Assembly (NCBI RefSeq): GCF_020386615.1
Contig: NZ_CP077769.1
Span: 5,332,001-5,396,000 of the forward strand
Length of the DNA: 64,000 bases
Direction: 5' to 3'
Source: Chitinophaga pendula
Lineage (GTDB): Bacteria; Bacteroidota; Bacteroidia; Chitinophagales; Chitinophagaceae
Below are positions 46,733-55,334 of this stretch, in pieces (position 1 is the stretch's first letter; each line of letters opens with the position of its first letter). Below the pieces are notes generated by a model that did not search any database, was not told the origin of the DNA, and saw only the letters and a list, made by a program, of their open reading frames with translations. Made by a program: the position numbers and the translations under genes.

Positions 46733-47749
46733 TTAGGCTTTCGCGGAGTATATGGCAGATATGGTTTTGTTTCTTAACGCCAGGGCTACAAAGCGCATCT
46801 GGAAGTTCATCACGTCTCCCTTCTGGTCCGGATCGGAGTATTTGGCAAACATCTCTACTGTTCCCATCGCGCGCATAACTTCATCCTTGTGAAATGCGAA
46901 AGAAGCTACGGTATCATTTGCGCCAGCCGCTGCGCCAAATGGTAATTTTAACCCGGTAGTAGCATCGTATTTCGGCGTAGAAGAGAAGGAGTATAATTTA
47001 AACGTGCCGATCCTTCCGCTTGAAATCATCTCTTTAAACATTCTGGAATCCTCGCTTTTTAAATCCCTTTGATGCGTTGGTGTCAGCACCAGGATACGGC
47101 CATCCTGCGGCGCGTCGACTTCATTTTGCCGCGCCTCCAGGTCAAAAATATCATCGAAACTACAGGTAGCAAATCCATTGCGAGGTTTGCCAGTAGTCTT
47201 CAACACCGGGGTGAATTTGGTATCTTTCGCCGGTGCATAGTTCCATGCTGCCAGCTGACCGGCCTTTGTTTGTAAGGCCATCCTATGCCCGTAAATAATA
47301 GAAGACATTTTGTCGTAGGAACTTTCCTTCTTTTCTATGTTGCGGTGTACAGTGCTGGTAGTATCCAGGGTGCGCAGTGGCAACTGAATAGGGGCATCTG
47401 TTCGGGAACTAGTGGAAATTGGGTAGGAACTATTATCTACCAGTACATCCGGATCAGCGCCTGCATCCGCTAAGTTAATGGTGTTGTATTCCACCAGTGA
47501 GTCCAGGTTGCGTGCTTCGTTCATAAAACTGGTATCCGGATAGAATTTTTCTAACAGGATATCTGTCCATATTTCTTTCTGCACCCCCTCAAATAATGCA
47601 CCATTGGGGAGTTTAACATAACTTAGTATTGTGCCAGCCACGATCGCAACGAAGACGCCGAACACCAGGGGGAAGCCCGCCACCGCACACAGTAGTACAG
47701 CAGCTACAATATTGTAGAGAAGATTATTTACTGATAATTGCTTTTTCAT
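46733..47749 (-). CDS. Major capsid protein with hydrophobic N-terminus
   Basis: A 338-residue protein directly after the protease/scaffold gene. The body from about residue 50 fits an HK97-fold capsid (FEGVQKEIWTDILLEKFYPD, then GADPDVLVDNSSYPIS, then RILVLTPTHQRDLKSED and FAFHKDEVMRAMGTVEMF). Residues about 12-43 are strongly hydrophobic, like two membrane helices (LLYNIVAAVLLCAVAGFPLVFG, VFVAIVAGTIL). A membrane-like N-terminus is unusual for a capsid subunit and may be removed by the protease encoded upstream. Confidence 0.8.
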   Translation of the reverse strand: MKKQLSVNNLLYNIVAAVLLCAVAGFPLVFGVFVAIVAGTILSYVKLPNGALFEGVQKEIWTDILLEKFYPDTSFMNEARNLDSLVEYNTINLADAGADPDVLVDNSSYPISTSSRTDAPIQLPLRTLDTTSTVHRNIEKKESSYDKMSSIIYGHRMALQTKAGQLAAWNYAPAKDTKFTPVLKTTGKPRNGFATCSFDDIFDLEARQNEVDAPQDGRILVLTPTHQRDLKSEDSRMFKEMISSGRIGTFKLYSFSSTPKYDATTGLKLPFGAAAGANDTVASFAFHKDEVMRAMGTVEMFAKYSDPDQKGDVMNFQMRFVALALRNKTISAIYSAKA

Positions 47750-47799
47750 CCTATTTTTTTTTGTTTCAAAACCTATTTAAACAATGTCTGAGTTCGCTA

Positions 47800-48726
47800 T
47801 TAACGTCTTTTGTAACCTGCCTTTAAGGCGGCAAACTGTTGTGGGTCTTTTGCTTCCATCTCCTGCAAACCTTTGGGGTCTTCTTTAAGCCATTTCATAT
47901 ACCCCCAATCATCACGGCCGCTTGGTCCACTGGCGTTTTTCACCTCAGTGGCGGCGAGGCTTTTTTTAGTGGGATACAGCGCAATCAGTGCGACTGCTTC
48001 ATCATAATCATCGACCGCCAATTTGATAAGTGCCTCCTTTTTGTCTGCTGTTAACTGTCCGCTGCCAATGGCTGGGTTAACTAAATCCTCCGCACGCTTT
48101 TTCAGAATCTGGTTTAACCGCGTTTCTGATTTGGTCAGCTTTGCGGACAACTCCATCACAGCAGCAGATATGTCTTTGCCGGTTGCAGTCCTTTCCAGGC
48201 TTAACACCACTAAGGCGTCAGCACTTAGCACTATTGTTGTTGTTTCCATTTCTATTTGGTGTTTATTTTTTATTAAAGAATTTATGTTTAGCTGTATGTT
48301 ATCCTGTCCCATAATCTGCTTACCGTCCAACGTATATAACCGTAAAGTCCCGGAATTAGACGGATTGCCGGTGATACTGGTTTCCAACCACTCCCATTCG
48401 GTGATGTGTAGTACCATATCACCGCTCGGAGTTTGTCGGTATTCGCCCCCTTTGATGATTACACCCATGCTACAGCCCTTTAGATATCCGCGATCTACCT
48501 TACCCTTTACCTTTGCACCGGTGGGGTCTGCCTCGTCAAACTCTTCGTCTGCTATAATCTGCGAACCGACATATTTTAAGCCCCCCCACCTGCCTATTAC
48601 TTCATCAATATCGTGGTTGTAGAACATCACCGGATTGGTTTTAAACCGGCTAAAATCACCCCCTGCATTTACCAGTATGAACCCATAACTATTCACAACA
48701 TTTTCATCATTGAATACGAATGCCAT
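47800..48726 (-). CDS. Prohead protease fused to a scaffold region
   Basis: I chose the ATG at 48726 (MAFVFNDENVVNSYGF); a TTG seven codons upstream is open. The protein has 308 residues. The first about 145 match HK97/Mu gpI-type prohead proteases, with catalytic His in VMFYNHD and Ser in GYLKGCSMGVI, then WEWLETSITGNPSN. From about residue 160 the sequence becomes helical and charged, as in scaffolds, ending GYKRR. It should shape the prohead and then process head proteins. It diverges from the terminase gene across a short promoter region. Confidence 0.85.
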   Translation of the reverse strand: MAFVFNDENVVNSYGFILVNAGGDFSRFKTNPVMFYNHDIDEVIGRWGGLKYVGSQIIADEEFDEADPTGAKVKGKVDRGYLKGCSMGVIIKGGEYRQTPSGDMVLHITEWEWLETSITGNPSNSGTLRLYTLDGKQIMGQDNIQLNINSLIKNKHQIEMETTTIVLSADALVVLSLERTATGKDISAAVMELSAKLTKSETRLNQILKKRAEDLVNPAIGSGQLTADKKEALIKLAVDDYDEAVALIALYPTKKSLAATEVKNASGPSGRDDWGYMKWLKEDPKGLQEMEAKDPQQFAALKAGYKRR

Positions 48727-48899
48727 ATCAGTTTTTTTGTAGTGCAAACATCAGCACTAAAAACATATCAAACAAGCCGCTGTATTAGGTTACAGGAGTT
48801 ATGTAAAACTGTTTAATGTTTACCTAATAGATAAGTATAGTTAGTTTTTAATCTCTGGTAACAATTACATTTTTGCATCAGCAAAAACATAGTTAGAAA
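48727..48899. promoter_or_regulatory. Divergent late promoter region
   Basis: These 173 AT-rich bases separate the leftward protease-to-fibre operon from the rightward terminase-to-tail operon. Both late transcripts must start here. TACATTTTTG near 48867 approaches the Bacteroidota -7 box TAnnTTTG for the rightward side, but this is only suggestive. The paired use of one region implies a shared late activator. Confidence 0.45.
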
Positions 48900-49334
48900 A
48901 TGACCAAGAAGCCTAAACACAAATTGTATGATACGGCAGAATACATGTTCATAGAAGAGATGGACAGCTGTAAAGCCATTTCTGAAACAATTGACATTCC
49001 CGAAAGAACATTATCGGTATGGCGTGGTAAAATGGAGTGGGACAAACGGCGAGAAGAAAACTTAGCCGCTCCGCACAAGATACGATCTATACTACTGAAG
49101 GAACTATCCAGCATTGCGGCAGGCAACAAGCCCAAAGTGGATACAAACGCATTGTCGCAGGTGTCCAAGGTAATTACCACAATGGACGGAACCGTCATGC
49201 TAAATGTGGTGATAAGCGTATTTAAAGAGTTCGACAACTGGATGCGCATGCAGGATCATCAAACCGCCATATCGTTCCTCGAATGGCATAAAAAATTCAT
49301 CCTACACCGGGCAAAAATTGAATCAAATAAATAG
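48900..49334 (+). CDS. Terminase small subunit
   Basis: A 144-residue protein. An N-terminal helix-turn-helix (MFIEEMDSCKAISETIDIPERTLSVWRGKMEWDKRRE) is followed by a helical oligomerisation part, as in small terminases that recognise the packaging site. It lies five bases before the large subunit gene. In Mu-type phages it would choose the pac site near the c end of the inserted genome. Confidence 0.8.
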   Translation: MTKKPKHKLYDTAEYMFIEEMDSCKAISETIDIPERTLSVWRGKMEWDKRREENLAAPHKIRSILLKELSSIAAGNKPKVDTNALSQVSKVITTMDGTVMLNVVISVFKEFDNWMRMQDHQTAISFLEWHKKFILHRAKIESNK

Positions 49335-49339
49335 TTAGC

Positions 49340-50911
49340 ATGGAAACACTAGACATAAATGTTAAACTGATAAAGCATCTTAAAAACTATGAAGAGCATT
49401 GCATTAGGATTGAGAAATCAGCAGCCATAGACATAGACGAAACCCCTGAGCAAAAGCAGGCACGCATTGAAGACTTAGAGAGCGACTATATAAAGTGGTT
49501 TGAATACTATTTAAAAGTTTATGCAAAGAACAAATGCGCTTGGTTTCATAAGGAGTTTGCAAACGCCATTATTGACAATACGGAGATATTTCAAATGTTA
49601 GAGATATACCGGTCTGGTGCTAAATCTGTCCATGCCGTTGTTGGCGTACCGCTGTTTCTGCATTTAACTGGCAGGCTAAAAATGATGCTGCTGATTGGTG
49701 AAACACAAAGCAAAGCAAACCGTTTGCTATCCGGACTACAGGCGCAGCTTGCCCGCAATCCGCGAATCATTAATGACTATGGCCACCAAATAAAAAGCGG
49801 AGATTGGGCAGAGGGCGATTTTATGACCGCTTTTGGTGGTCGATTCATTGCAGTTGGTTACGGGCAGAACGTGCGCGGATTAAGTGAAGGAGCCGACAGG
49901 CCGGACTACATTGCAATTGATGATATTGACAACAAACGTCATGTCAACAACAATGAGTTGATGAAGGCCGGTGTAGAATGGATCATGGAGGACGTATGGG
50001 GTTGCTTTGATGAAGCAGAGAACAGCGTTAAACGTTTTGTTTATTGTAACAATAACTTTCATAAAAATTCGATTACTAACCGGCTGGAACAACAGTTTAA
50101 GACGCTTATACAACGATCTGCTGACGACGGCGTAGAGCCGGTACATAAGATATTAAAAGTAAAGGCGGTTAAAGACCTTATCACCTTTGAACCTGAATGG
50201 CCGGAAAAAACATCTTCGCAGTACTGGCGTAATAAATACCGCAATACTCCCTCCCGTTCCTTTCAGCGGGAATACATGCACATACACATACAGGACGGAA
50301 CTGTATTCGCTATGGAAGATATGCAATGGAAACCTATTCTAAGATACAATGAATATGATGCTATTGAATTTTATGGTGACCTGTCGTATAAAAAGGCGGC
50401 TTGTTTCAAATCCATAGTAGCATTAGGATTGACAGGAAAGGAAATACATGTGCTGCACGTTTTCTTACGGCAATCCAAAAGGACGGTTATCGCTGAATGG
50501 TTGTATGATCTCTATGAACGTTACGAACTGCACAGATTCCCATTTATCCGCTACCGACTGGAAGGTTTTTTTTCAATGGATGATTTTATTGAGGACTTTG
50601 ATAATGTTGGCAAGCAACGAAAGTATATCATACCCATCACCGCAGATAAAAGCCCTAAGGGTGATAAGTACGAACGTATAGAGGCCGATCAACCATATTT
50701 TGAAAGGCGCGACGTGTGGTTAAACGAAGCAGAACGTTACAACCCCGATCAGATTGAATTAGTTGAACAATTCCTTTCATTTGAAAAGGGCAACGAGGCC
50801 CCAATAGATGGCCCCGATGCATTTAACGGAGCATTATCAAAACTGCATAAAAGGGGCAGAAATAAGAAAGGCCAATATAGGGTTGGCCGTATTAATTCAC
50901 GCAAATACTAA
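49340..50911 (+). CDS. Terminase large subunit
   Basis: A 523-residue protein. The N-terminal ATPase has a Walker A-like RSGAKSVHA (about residue 91), a segment MLLIGETQSKANRLLSGLQAQLARN, and Walker B DYIAIDDID (about 189). The C-terminal RNase H-like nuclease begins with EFYGDLSYKKAACFKSIVALG and continues through SKRTVIAEWLYDLY. It pumps DNA into the prohead and cuts it when full. No clear frameshift or key loss is seen. Confidence 0.85.
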   Translation: METLDINVKLIKHLKNYEEHCIRIEKSAAIDIDETPEQKQARIEDLESDYIKWFEYYLKVYAKNKCAWFHKEFANAIIDNTEIFQMLEIYRSGAKSVHAVVGVPLFLHLTGRLKMMLLIGETQSKANRLLSGLQAQLARNPRIINDYGHQIKSGDWAEGDFMTAFGGRFIAVGYGQNVRGLSEGADRPDYIAIDDIDNKRHVNNNELMKAGVEWIMEDVWGCFDEAENSVKRFVYCNNNFHKNSITNRLEQQFKTLIQRSADDGVEPVHKILKVKAVKDLITFEPEWPEKTSSQYWRNKYRNTPSRSFQREYMHIHIQDGTVFAMEDMQWKPILRYNEYDAIEFYGDLSYKKAACFKSIVALGLTGKEIHVLHVFLRQSKRTVIAEWLYDLYERYELHRFPFIRYRLEGFFSMDDFIEDFDNVGKQRKYIIPITADKSPKGDKYERIEADQPYFERRDVWLNEAERYNPDQIELVEQFLSFEKGNEAPIDGPDAFNGALSKLHKRGRNKKGQYRVGRINSRKY

Positions 50912-50916
50912 TCCTT

Positions 50917-51393
50917 ATGTTTCTTAATGTAGATGAACTTTCGACCGCCATATATGAGTATCAGTTAAACGCCATTACCGAATCAAAACCGGATATCTCA
51001 CAACTAGGCATCAATGCGGCAATCGAAGAGATGAAATCTTATTTAAATCCAAGTAATCAGAAACGGTTTGATGACGGAAGGCCACGTTATGATGTAAAGG
51101 CGATTTTTTCTGCCACCGGCGCAGACCGCAACGCACTGATCCTGGAACTTTGCAAATCTATGGCGGTCTGGTACATATGCCGTATTGCCAATGTGGATAT
51201 CATAAATGATGATATTAAGGCACGTTATGACCGCGCAATAGACTGGCTGGAAAAAGTATCCAGTACTGGCAAATACGCCGGAAAGCCCAGCATAACCCCT
51301 GATCTGCCTTTAGTAAAAGTCGATCCTAACAATCCCGAAAGCATTAAGAAAACTTTCAGGGCTGGCAGTCGTCCAAAATTTAATCACGAGTAA
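50917..51393 (+). CDS. Mu gp36-like protein (DUF1320)
   Basis: A 158-residue protein. The pattern MFLNVDELSTAIYEYQLNAIT, then AAIEEMKSYLNPSNQKRFD, then RNALILELCKSMAVWYICRIAN and RYDRAIDWLEKVSSTGKYAGK, matches the gp36-like family, thought to join head and tail. It begins five bases after the terminase gene and ends 13 bases before the portal gene. In Mu the equivalent gene lies after the capsid gene, so the order is shuffled. Confidence 0.8.
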   Translation: MFLNVDELSTAIYEYQLNAITESKPDISQLGINAAIEEMKSYLNPSNQKRFDDGRPRYDVKAIFSATGADRNALILELCKSMAVWYICRIANVDIINDDIKARYDRAIDWLEKVSSTGKYAGKPSITPDLPLVKVDPNNPESIKKTFRAGSRPKFNHE

Positions 51394-51406
51394 AGTCATC
51401 AAAAAT

Positions 51407-52609
51407 ATGAAAAGCAAAACTGTAAACAATAAGCAATTGGCGGCGACTGCTGGGGCAAAAAAACTCAAACAACGCGATCCGCAATATGCACCTACTTTGG
51501 TAAAAAAGTCGATATCCATTACCCGCCAAGATATTGCTACCTGGAAGGCTGCCGAACAGGCAGCCTATAACGTGCAGATGCCCAAGCGTACACGGTTGCA
51601 CCGCCTTTTTAAAGACATCCTGAAAGATGCGCATCTGACCTCTCAGATATCAAACCGAAGATTACAAACAGTAGGCGCACCGTTTGTAATAAAAGACAGC
51701 AACGGAAAAATTGATTTGGATACCACCTTACAGGTAATGAAATCCAAATGGCAACAGGATATTGCTGGGCACATGTGGGACACTATTGCCTGTGGTAATT
51801 CACTCCTTGAATTTTCAATAGACAAAAACGGCAAGCTAAAAGTAGATTTGCTTAACCGGGAGAATGTGGTGCCTGATCAGGGCAGGTGGTATCCGGACAG
51901 CGACAACTCGAACTACATAGAGTATCGCGAAATGAAAGAATATGGCAATTGGCTGGTAGAACTAGGAAGCCCCGACGACTTAGGACTACTCAATAAGGCA
52001 GTACCACATGTGCTGATGAAACGTTTTTCAATCTCCTGTTGGTCGGAGCTCTGTGAAATTTATGGTATCCCACCCCGGGTGATGAAAACCAACACGCAAG
52101 ACCCCGCCATGTTACAGCGTGCGGAACAAATGATGCAGGATATGGGCGCCGCTGCGTGGTTCATAATTGACGAAGAAGAAGAATTCGAATTTGCACAAGG
52201 AGTAACGACTACGGGGGATGTATACAACAACCTGATCCGGGTTTGTAACAATGAAATGTCCCTGTTGTTCTCTGGCGCTGTGATTGGTCAGGATACAAAA
52301 CATGGCAATGAAAGCAAGGAGAACAGCAGCATAAAGATACTAGACAAACTGGTAGCTGCCGATAAAAGGATGTGCGAAACGCTATGGAATGAAACCGTTC
52401 TTCCTTCGCTTTTCCTTATTGGAGTACTACCCGAAGGGTTGCAACTCGAATACGTAGCCGAAGAGGATATAGAGAAACTCTGGAAAATGATAATTGATTT
52501 GCTGCCACACATGGATATCGATCCAGAGTGGATAAAGAATAAATTTGGCATTGAGGTAACCGGCAAGCGCGCACCAGCAAAAAAAAATGACCTGCATTTT
52601 TTTCAGTAA
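51407..52609 (+). CDS. Portal protein (DUF935, Mu gp29-like)
   Basis: A 400-residue protein. Landmarks are RLHRLFKDILKDAHLTSQISNRR, WQQDIAGHMWDTIACGNSLLEF, LNRENVVPDQGRWY, FSISCWSELCEIYGIPPRVMKT and EEFEFAQGVTTTGDVYNNLIRVCNNEMSLL-type helices. This is the DUF935 portal of Mu-like phages, a dodecameric ring through which DNA enters. The C-terminus is basic and Lys-rich. Confidence 0.85.
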   Translation: MKSKTVNNKQLAATAGAKKLKQRDPQYAPTLVKKSISITRQDIATWKAAEQAAYNVQMPKRTRLHRLFKDILKDAHLTSQISNRRLQTVGAPFVIKDSNGKIDLDTTLQVMKSKWQQDIAGHMWDTIACGNSLLEFSIDKNGKLKVDLLNRENVVPDQGRWYPDSDNSNYIEYREMKEYGNWLVELGSPDDLGLLNKAVPHVLMKRFSISCWSELCEIYGIPPRVMKTNTQDPAMLQRAEQMMQDMGAAAWFIIDEEEEFEFAQGVTTTGDVYNNLIRVCNNEMSLLFSGAVIGQDTKHGNESKENSSIKILDKLVAADKRMCETLWNETVLPSLFLIGVLPEGLQLEYVAEEDIEKLWKMIIDLLPHMDIDPEWIKNKFGIEVTGKRAPAKKNDLHFFQ

Positions 52610-52644
52610 GCCCCGCAAACTTCACGGGGCTACATAAAAAACTG

Positions 52645-53505
52645 ATGACCGTATACGACAAAGGTTGCAGCTGTAGCCGATGCGCACAATTAGATACAGG
52701 AGCAAAAAAGGCGGTAACGAAATTTAACGGCAAGACCTGGGAAGCAGCTGTTAAACTGGTGCTGGATAAAGGACACATGCGTCCTGAAATGCTAAAATCT
52801 AAACAAGTTAAGGCACTCATAAAAGAAACAGCGCGACTGTTAAGTGATGCAGTTGATTTCGGTATTTCAGACAATACTCCGCCTACCAGGATGATCGAAA
52901 GCCTAAAAAACGATGTCTTTGTATTTAGCGGATTTAAAACCTATGTATCGCTAAAGGAAGCCAGCAGCTTAATACTAGATGAACAGAACAAAGTCAAAAC
53001 TTTTGAGCGCTTTAGAACTGATGTAGAGAAGATAAACAGCAGATACAATAAAGACTACTTGGAAAGCGAATACATTTTTGCAACCTCTTCTGCCCAGGAG
53101 GCGGCAAATTGGGCTGAATATGAAAAGGACGGTGACCGATATAATTTACAATATCGTACAGCTGGTGATAGTCTGGTGCGTCCCGCACATGCAATACTAA
53201 ACCTTATCACCCTGGATATAAACGATTCGTTTTGGGATTACTATTACACGCCGCTCGGTTGGCGCTGCCGGTGCCGTGTAGTACAGGTACGCAAAGGCAA
53301 GTATGAAGTTAGCGACAGTAACAAATCATCGCAGCTAGGAGAGCAGGCTACCACTGCTTTAGATAAAAACGGCAATAACACCGCCGAAATGTTCCGGTTC
53401 AATCCGGGTAAGCAACAGGTGATATTCCCACCCAATCATCCCTACCGTGCCGAAGGTAAGGAAGCAACGAGCGTTATAGATCAAATTTCAAATGTTGAAA
53501 AGTGA
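52645..53505 (+). CDS. Minor head protein, Mu gpF-like
   Basis: A 286-residue protein. It has an N-terminal cysteine pair (CSCSRCAQ) and a helical middle. The C-terminal signature RPAHAILNLITLDINDSFWDYYYTPLGWRCRC-like block (about residues 175-205) is the Mu F/SPP1 gp7 head morphogenesis motif. It is thought to sit inside the head with the portal. Its TGA overlaps the GTG start of the next gene (GTGA). Confidence 0.85.
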   Translation: MTVYDKGCSCSRCAQLDTGAKKAVTKFNGKTWEAAVKLVLDKGHMRPEMLKSKQVKALIKETARLLSDAVDFGISDNTPPTRMIESLKNDVFVFSGFKTYVSLKEASSLILDEQNKVKTFERFRTDVEKINSRYNKDYLESEYIFATSSAQEAANWAEYEKDGDRYNLQYRTAGDSLVRPAHAILNLITLDINDSFWDYYYTPLGWRCRCRVVQVRKGKYEVSDSNKSSQLGEQATTALDKNGNNTAEMFRFNPGKQQVIFPPNHPYRAEGKEATSVIDQISNVEK

Positions 53506-54065
53506 ATAGACAAATCTTTAAAGACATTTTAAACGACTTAAAAGTAGAACTAGCCGACGAGTTTGATAAAAACTTCGAACGAAAGGCGTTCTTTAATGAG
53601 CCTTGGCCGGGTGCCAGACATGAGACAAAAGGATCGCTGATGGTCAGAACCGGTGCTTTACGCCGCTCCATCCAGGCCCGGATCAGTGGAGATAGTATAG
53701 GCTTCCAGTCGTCTTTGCCTTACGCTTCCATTCACAATGAAGGGGGCGTAATTAAGATCACCACCCGGATGAAACGTTTTTTCTGGGCGATGTACTACAA
53801 AGCCGAGGGTGCTGTTAGCTACCGGGTTAGCGACCGCAAGCGCACTAACAGCCAGCGCAACCGCAAACTGACTGCTGAAGGGGAGTTTTGGAAAGCCCTA
53901 GCGCTGATGAAGGTAGGCGAAAAGATAAAAGTACCGCAGCGCCGGTTTATTGGCCAGCACCCACACGTAGACAGAGCGGTGGGGCATGTGCTTGATATCC
54001 ACGCAAAAGAACTGGACATACGTGTCCAGGACATACTAAAAAAACTAAACCAAAAATTCAAGTAA
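53502..54065 (+). CDS. Virion morphogenesis protein, Mu gpG-like
   Basis: A 187-residue protein starting at GTG 53502, which overlaps the previous stop. Landmarks are FNEPWPGARHETKGSLMVRTGALRRSI, then SSLPYASIHNEGG, then PQRRFIGQHPHVD. This is the phage virion morphogenesis (tail completion) family, which stabilises the head-tail joint. Basic residues are spread over the middle third. Confidence 0.85.
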   Translation: MNRQIFKDILNDLKVELADEFDKNFERKAFFNEPWPGARHETKGSLMVRTGALRRSIQARISGDSIGFQSSLPYASIHNEGGVIKITTRMKRFFWAMYYKAEGAVSYRVSDRKRTNSQRNRKLTAEGEFWKALALMKVGEKIKVPQRRFIGQHPHVDRAVGHVLDIHAKELDIRVQDILKKLNQKFK

Positions 54066-54066
54066 G

Positions 54067-54558
54067 ATGAAAGAATTACTAAAAGGCATTCAAAACCGCA
54101 TTTTAAGCGAAATCCCGGCATTTAAATATGTAGATGAGGATTGGGGCCAGATCGACTATTACAGCACAAATCCGCCCGTTAATTTCCCTTTTGTGCTAAT
54201 CGATATCACAGAGGTACAATGGTCGGGTGAAGGTAATGGCGCGCAGCTGGGAATCGCAACCGTCTTACTGCGTATTGGCAACATGAAATTAGGCAATACC
54301 AGCGGAGGTGCCCCGGCAAATCAAAAGGAAAAGGCTTTTGAAATATTTGATCACACTGAAAGTATTCACAAAAACCTGCATGGTTGGTCAGCGGGGGATC
54401 AGCTGGGGCCTTTAACCAGGTTAACCACCCGAAGGGTCCGCCGAGATGACAGCATCCAGGAATACCAAATTACATTCTCTGTGCAAATAAAGGACACCAC
54501 CGGGCATAAAAAAGCCCAGTCCGTAAGACTGGGCACTGTCGCCATTACGCCATTATAA
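54067..54558 (+). CDS. Tail terminator-like / head-tail joining protein
   Basis: A 163-residue protein, last of the rightward late operon. A helical start (MKELLKGIQNRILSEIPAFKYVDEDWGQ) is followed by a beta-rich body with PPVNFPFVLIDITEVQWSGEG and ITFSVQIKDTT. Its size and place after the gpG-like gene fit a tail-completion or terminator protein, but no diagnostic motif is present. Its last 17 codons contain a terminator hairpin acting on the opposite strand. Confidence 0.6.
   Translation: MKELLKGIQNRILSEIPAFKYVDEDWGQIDYYSTNPPVNFPFVLIDITEVQWSGEGNGAQLGIATVLLRIGNMKLGNTSGGAPANQKEKAFEIFDHTESIHKNLHGWSAGDQLGPLTRLTTRRVRRDDSIQEYQITFSVQIKDTTGHKKAQSVRLGTVAITPL
54507..54534 (-). terminator. Minus-strand terminator inside an opposing gene
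   Basis: The stem GCCCAGTC, loop CGTAA, and complement GACTGGGC occupy 54514-54534. A run of six A on its left (plus strand) gives a U tract only for leftward transcripts. It should end the early operon just past 54545 and it lies within the coding end of the rightward gene. Confidence 0.8.
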
Positions 54559-54760
54559 GCGGCAATTGTATGTTGGGAGGCTTGTTCTTTTCACGGTTGG
54601 GACTCATATATCTGTAAAACGTCGGCATCGTTATAAAAAACCGGGGGTAGATGAAATTATCAAACACATATTTTGTACTCACGCCATCCCGCTTGTGCTC
54701 GTAAAAAAGTTTGCGCACCTCCGCTATTATACGCTGTTTGTTTTTGTCTGTGTATGCCAT
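54545..54760 (-). CDS. Small helix-turn-helix-like early protein
   Basis: This 71-residue basic protein starts MAYTDKNKQRIIAEVRKLF. The segment TKYVFDNFIYPRFFITMPTFYRYM has the look of a helix-turn-helix recognition helix. It is the last early gene, overlapping the convergent late gene by 14 bases. In Mu the last early/middle genes include the late activators Mor and C, so a late-activator role is possible but not shown. Confidence 0.55.
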   Translation of the reverse strand: MAYTDKNKQRIIAEVRKLFYEHKRDGVSTKYVFDNFIYPRFFITMPTFYRYMSPNREKNKPPNIQLPLIMA

Positions 54761-54875
54761 AGTGTAATTTTTTCCGTGTGATATGGCAAAATTAATAAAT
54801 CTATCAACTGATATGCAGAAAAGATTTGCGCATTCAAAGTGGAAAACAGCGGCGGCTCACCCCTTCTTTGTAGCA

Positions 54876-55046
54876 TTAAGTCTTACCCGTCGCATGTCGC
54901 GTCCCGCTAACATATCCTGGATGCAGTATGGGTAATTTCACATACTGGTTCCATGTCTCGCATAAAAGATTCAAAACATTTAATTCATCTTCTGTCATAA
55001 ACTTATTATTGTGTTTGTAAAAATGCAGTTTACTAAGCCTTCGCAC
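54876..55046 (-). CDS. Short early gene, about 40-56 residues
   Basis: An open frame from GTG 55046 (or ATG 54998) to TAA 54876-54878 encodes VRRLSKLHFYKHNNKFMTEDELNVL..., then LLCETWNQYVKLPILHPGYV. The WNQYVKL-PILHP part resembles short Bacteroidota phage proteins I have seen as hypothetical. The ending SGTRHATGKT looks unlike the rest, so the 3' part may be frameshifted. It fills an otherwise empty 300-base gap in the early operon. The rest of 54761-55063 shows no gene. Confidence 0.4.
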   Translation of the reverse strand: MRRLSKLHFYKHNNKFMTEDELNVLNLLCETWNQYVKLPILHPGYVSGTRHATGKT

Positions 55047-55063
55047 TAACTGCTCTGATTGAA

Positions 55064-55324
55064 TTAATTAGACAGGTGAGATTTTTGCAGGTCCTCAACT
55101 GCCTCTTTCAAATCTGTTTGTAGTTTGTTGATCTTATACATTTTTTCGCATTGCGTAAGCGCGTAGTCAATTTTTGTTTCATCCATATTATCAACCACCT
55201 CCACTATTTCCAATTCTGTCCAACGCCCGTATAGGCGTTTAAACAAATCTTGCTGTTCTTTACTGCAACCCTGCAACGCTTCTTTAATGAGTTTGCGCCC
55301 ATGCGCGGCTAATGTCTTGTTCAT
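55064..55324 (-). CDS. Hypothetical early protein with C-terminal coiled coil
   Basis: I chose the ATG at 55324 (MNKTLAAHGRKLIKEALQG), 10 bases after the ASCH gene stop; an earlier in-frame ATG lies inside that gene. The protein has 86 residues, all helical, with LQTDLKEAVEDLQ forming a short coil. I do not recognise a family. It belongs to the small-gene block between Gam and the early terminator. Confidence 0.6.
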   Translation of the reverse strand: MNKTLAAHGRKLIKEALQGCSKEQQDLFKRLYGRWTELEIVEVVDNMDETKIDYALTQCEKMYKINKLQTDLKEAVEDLQKSHLSN

Positions 55325-55334
55325 GTTTTTTGGT

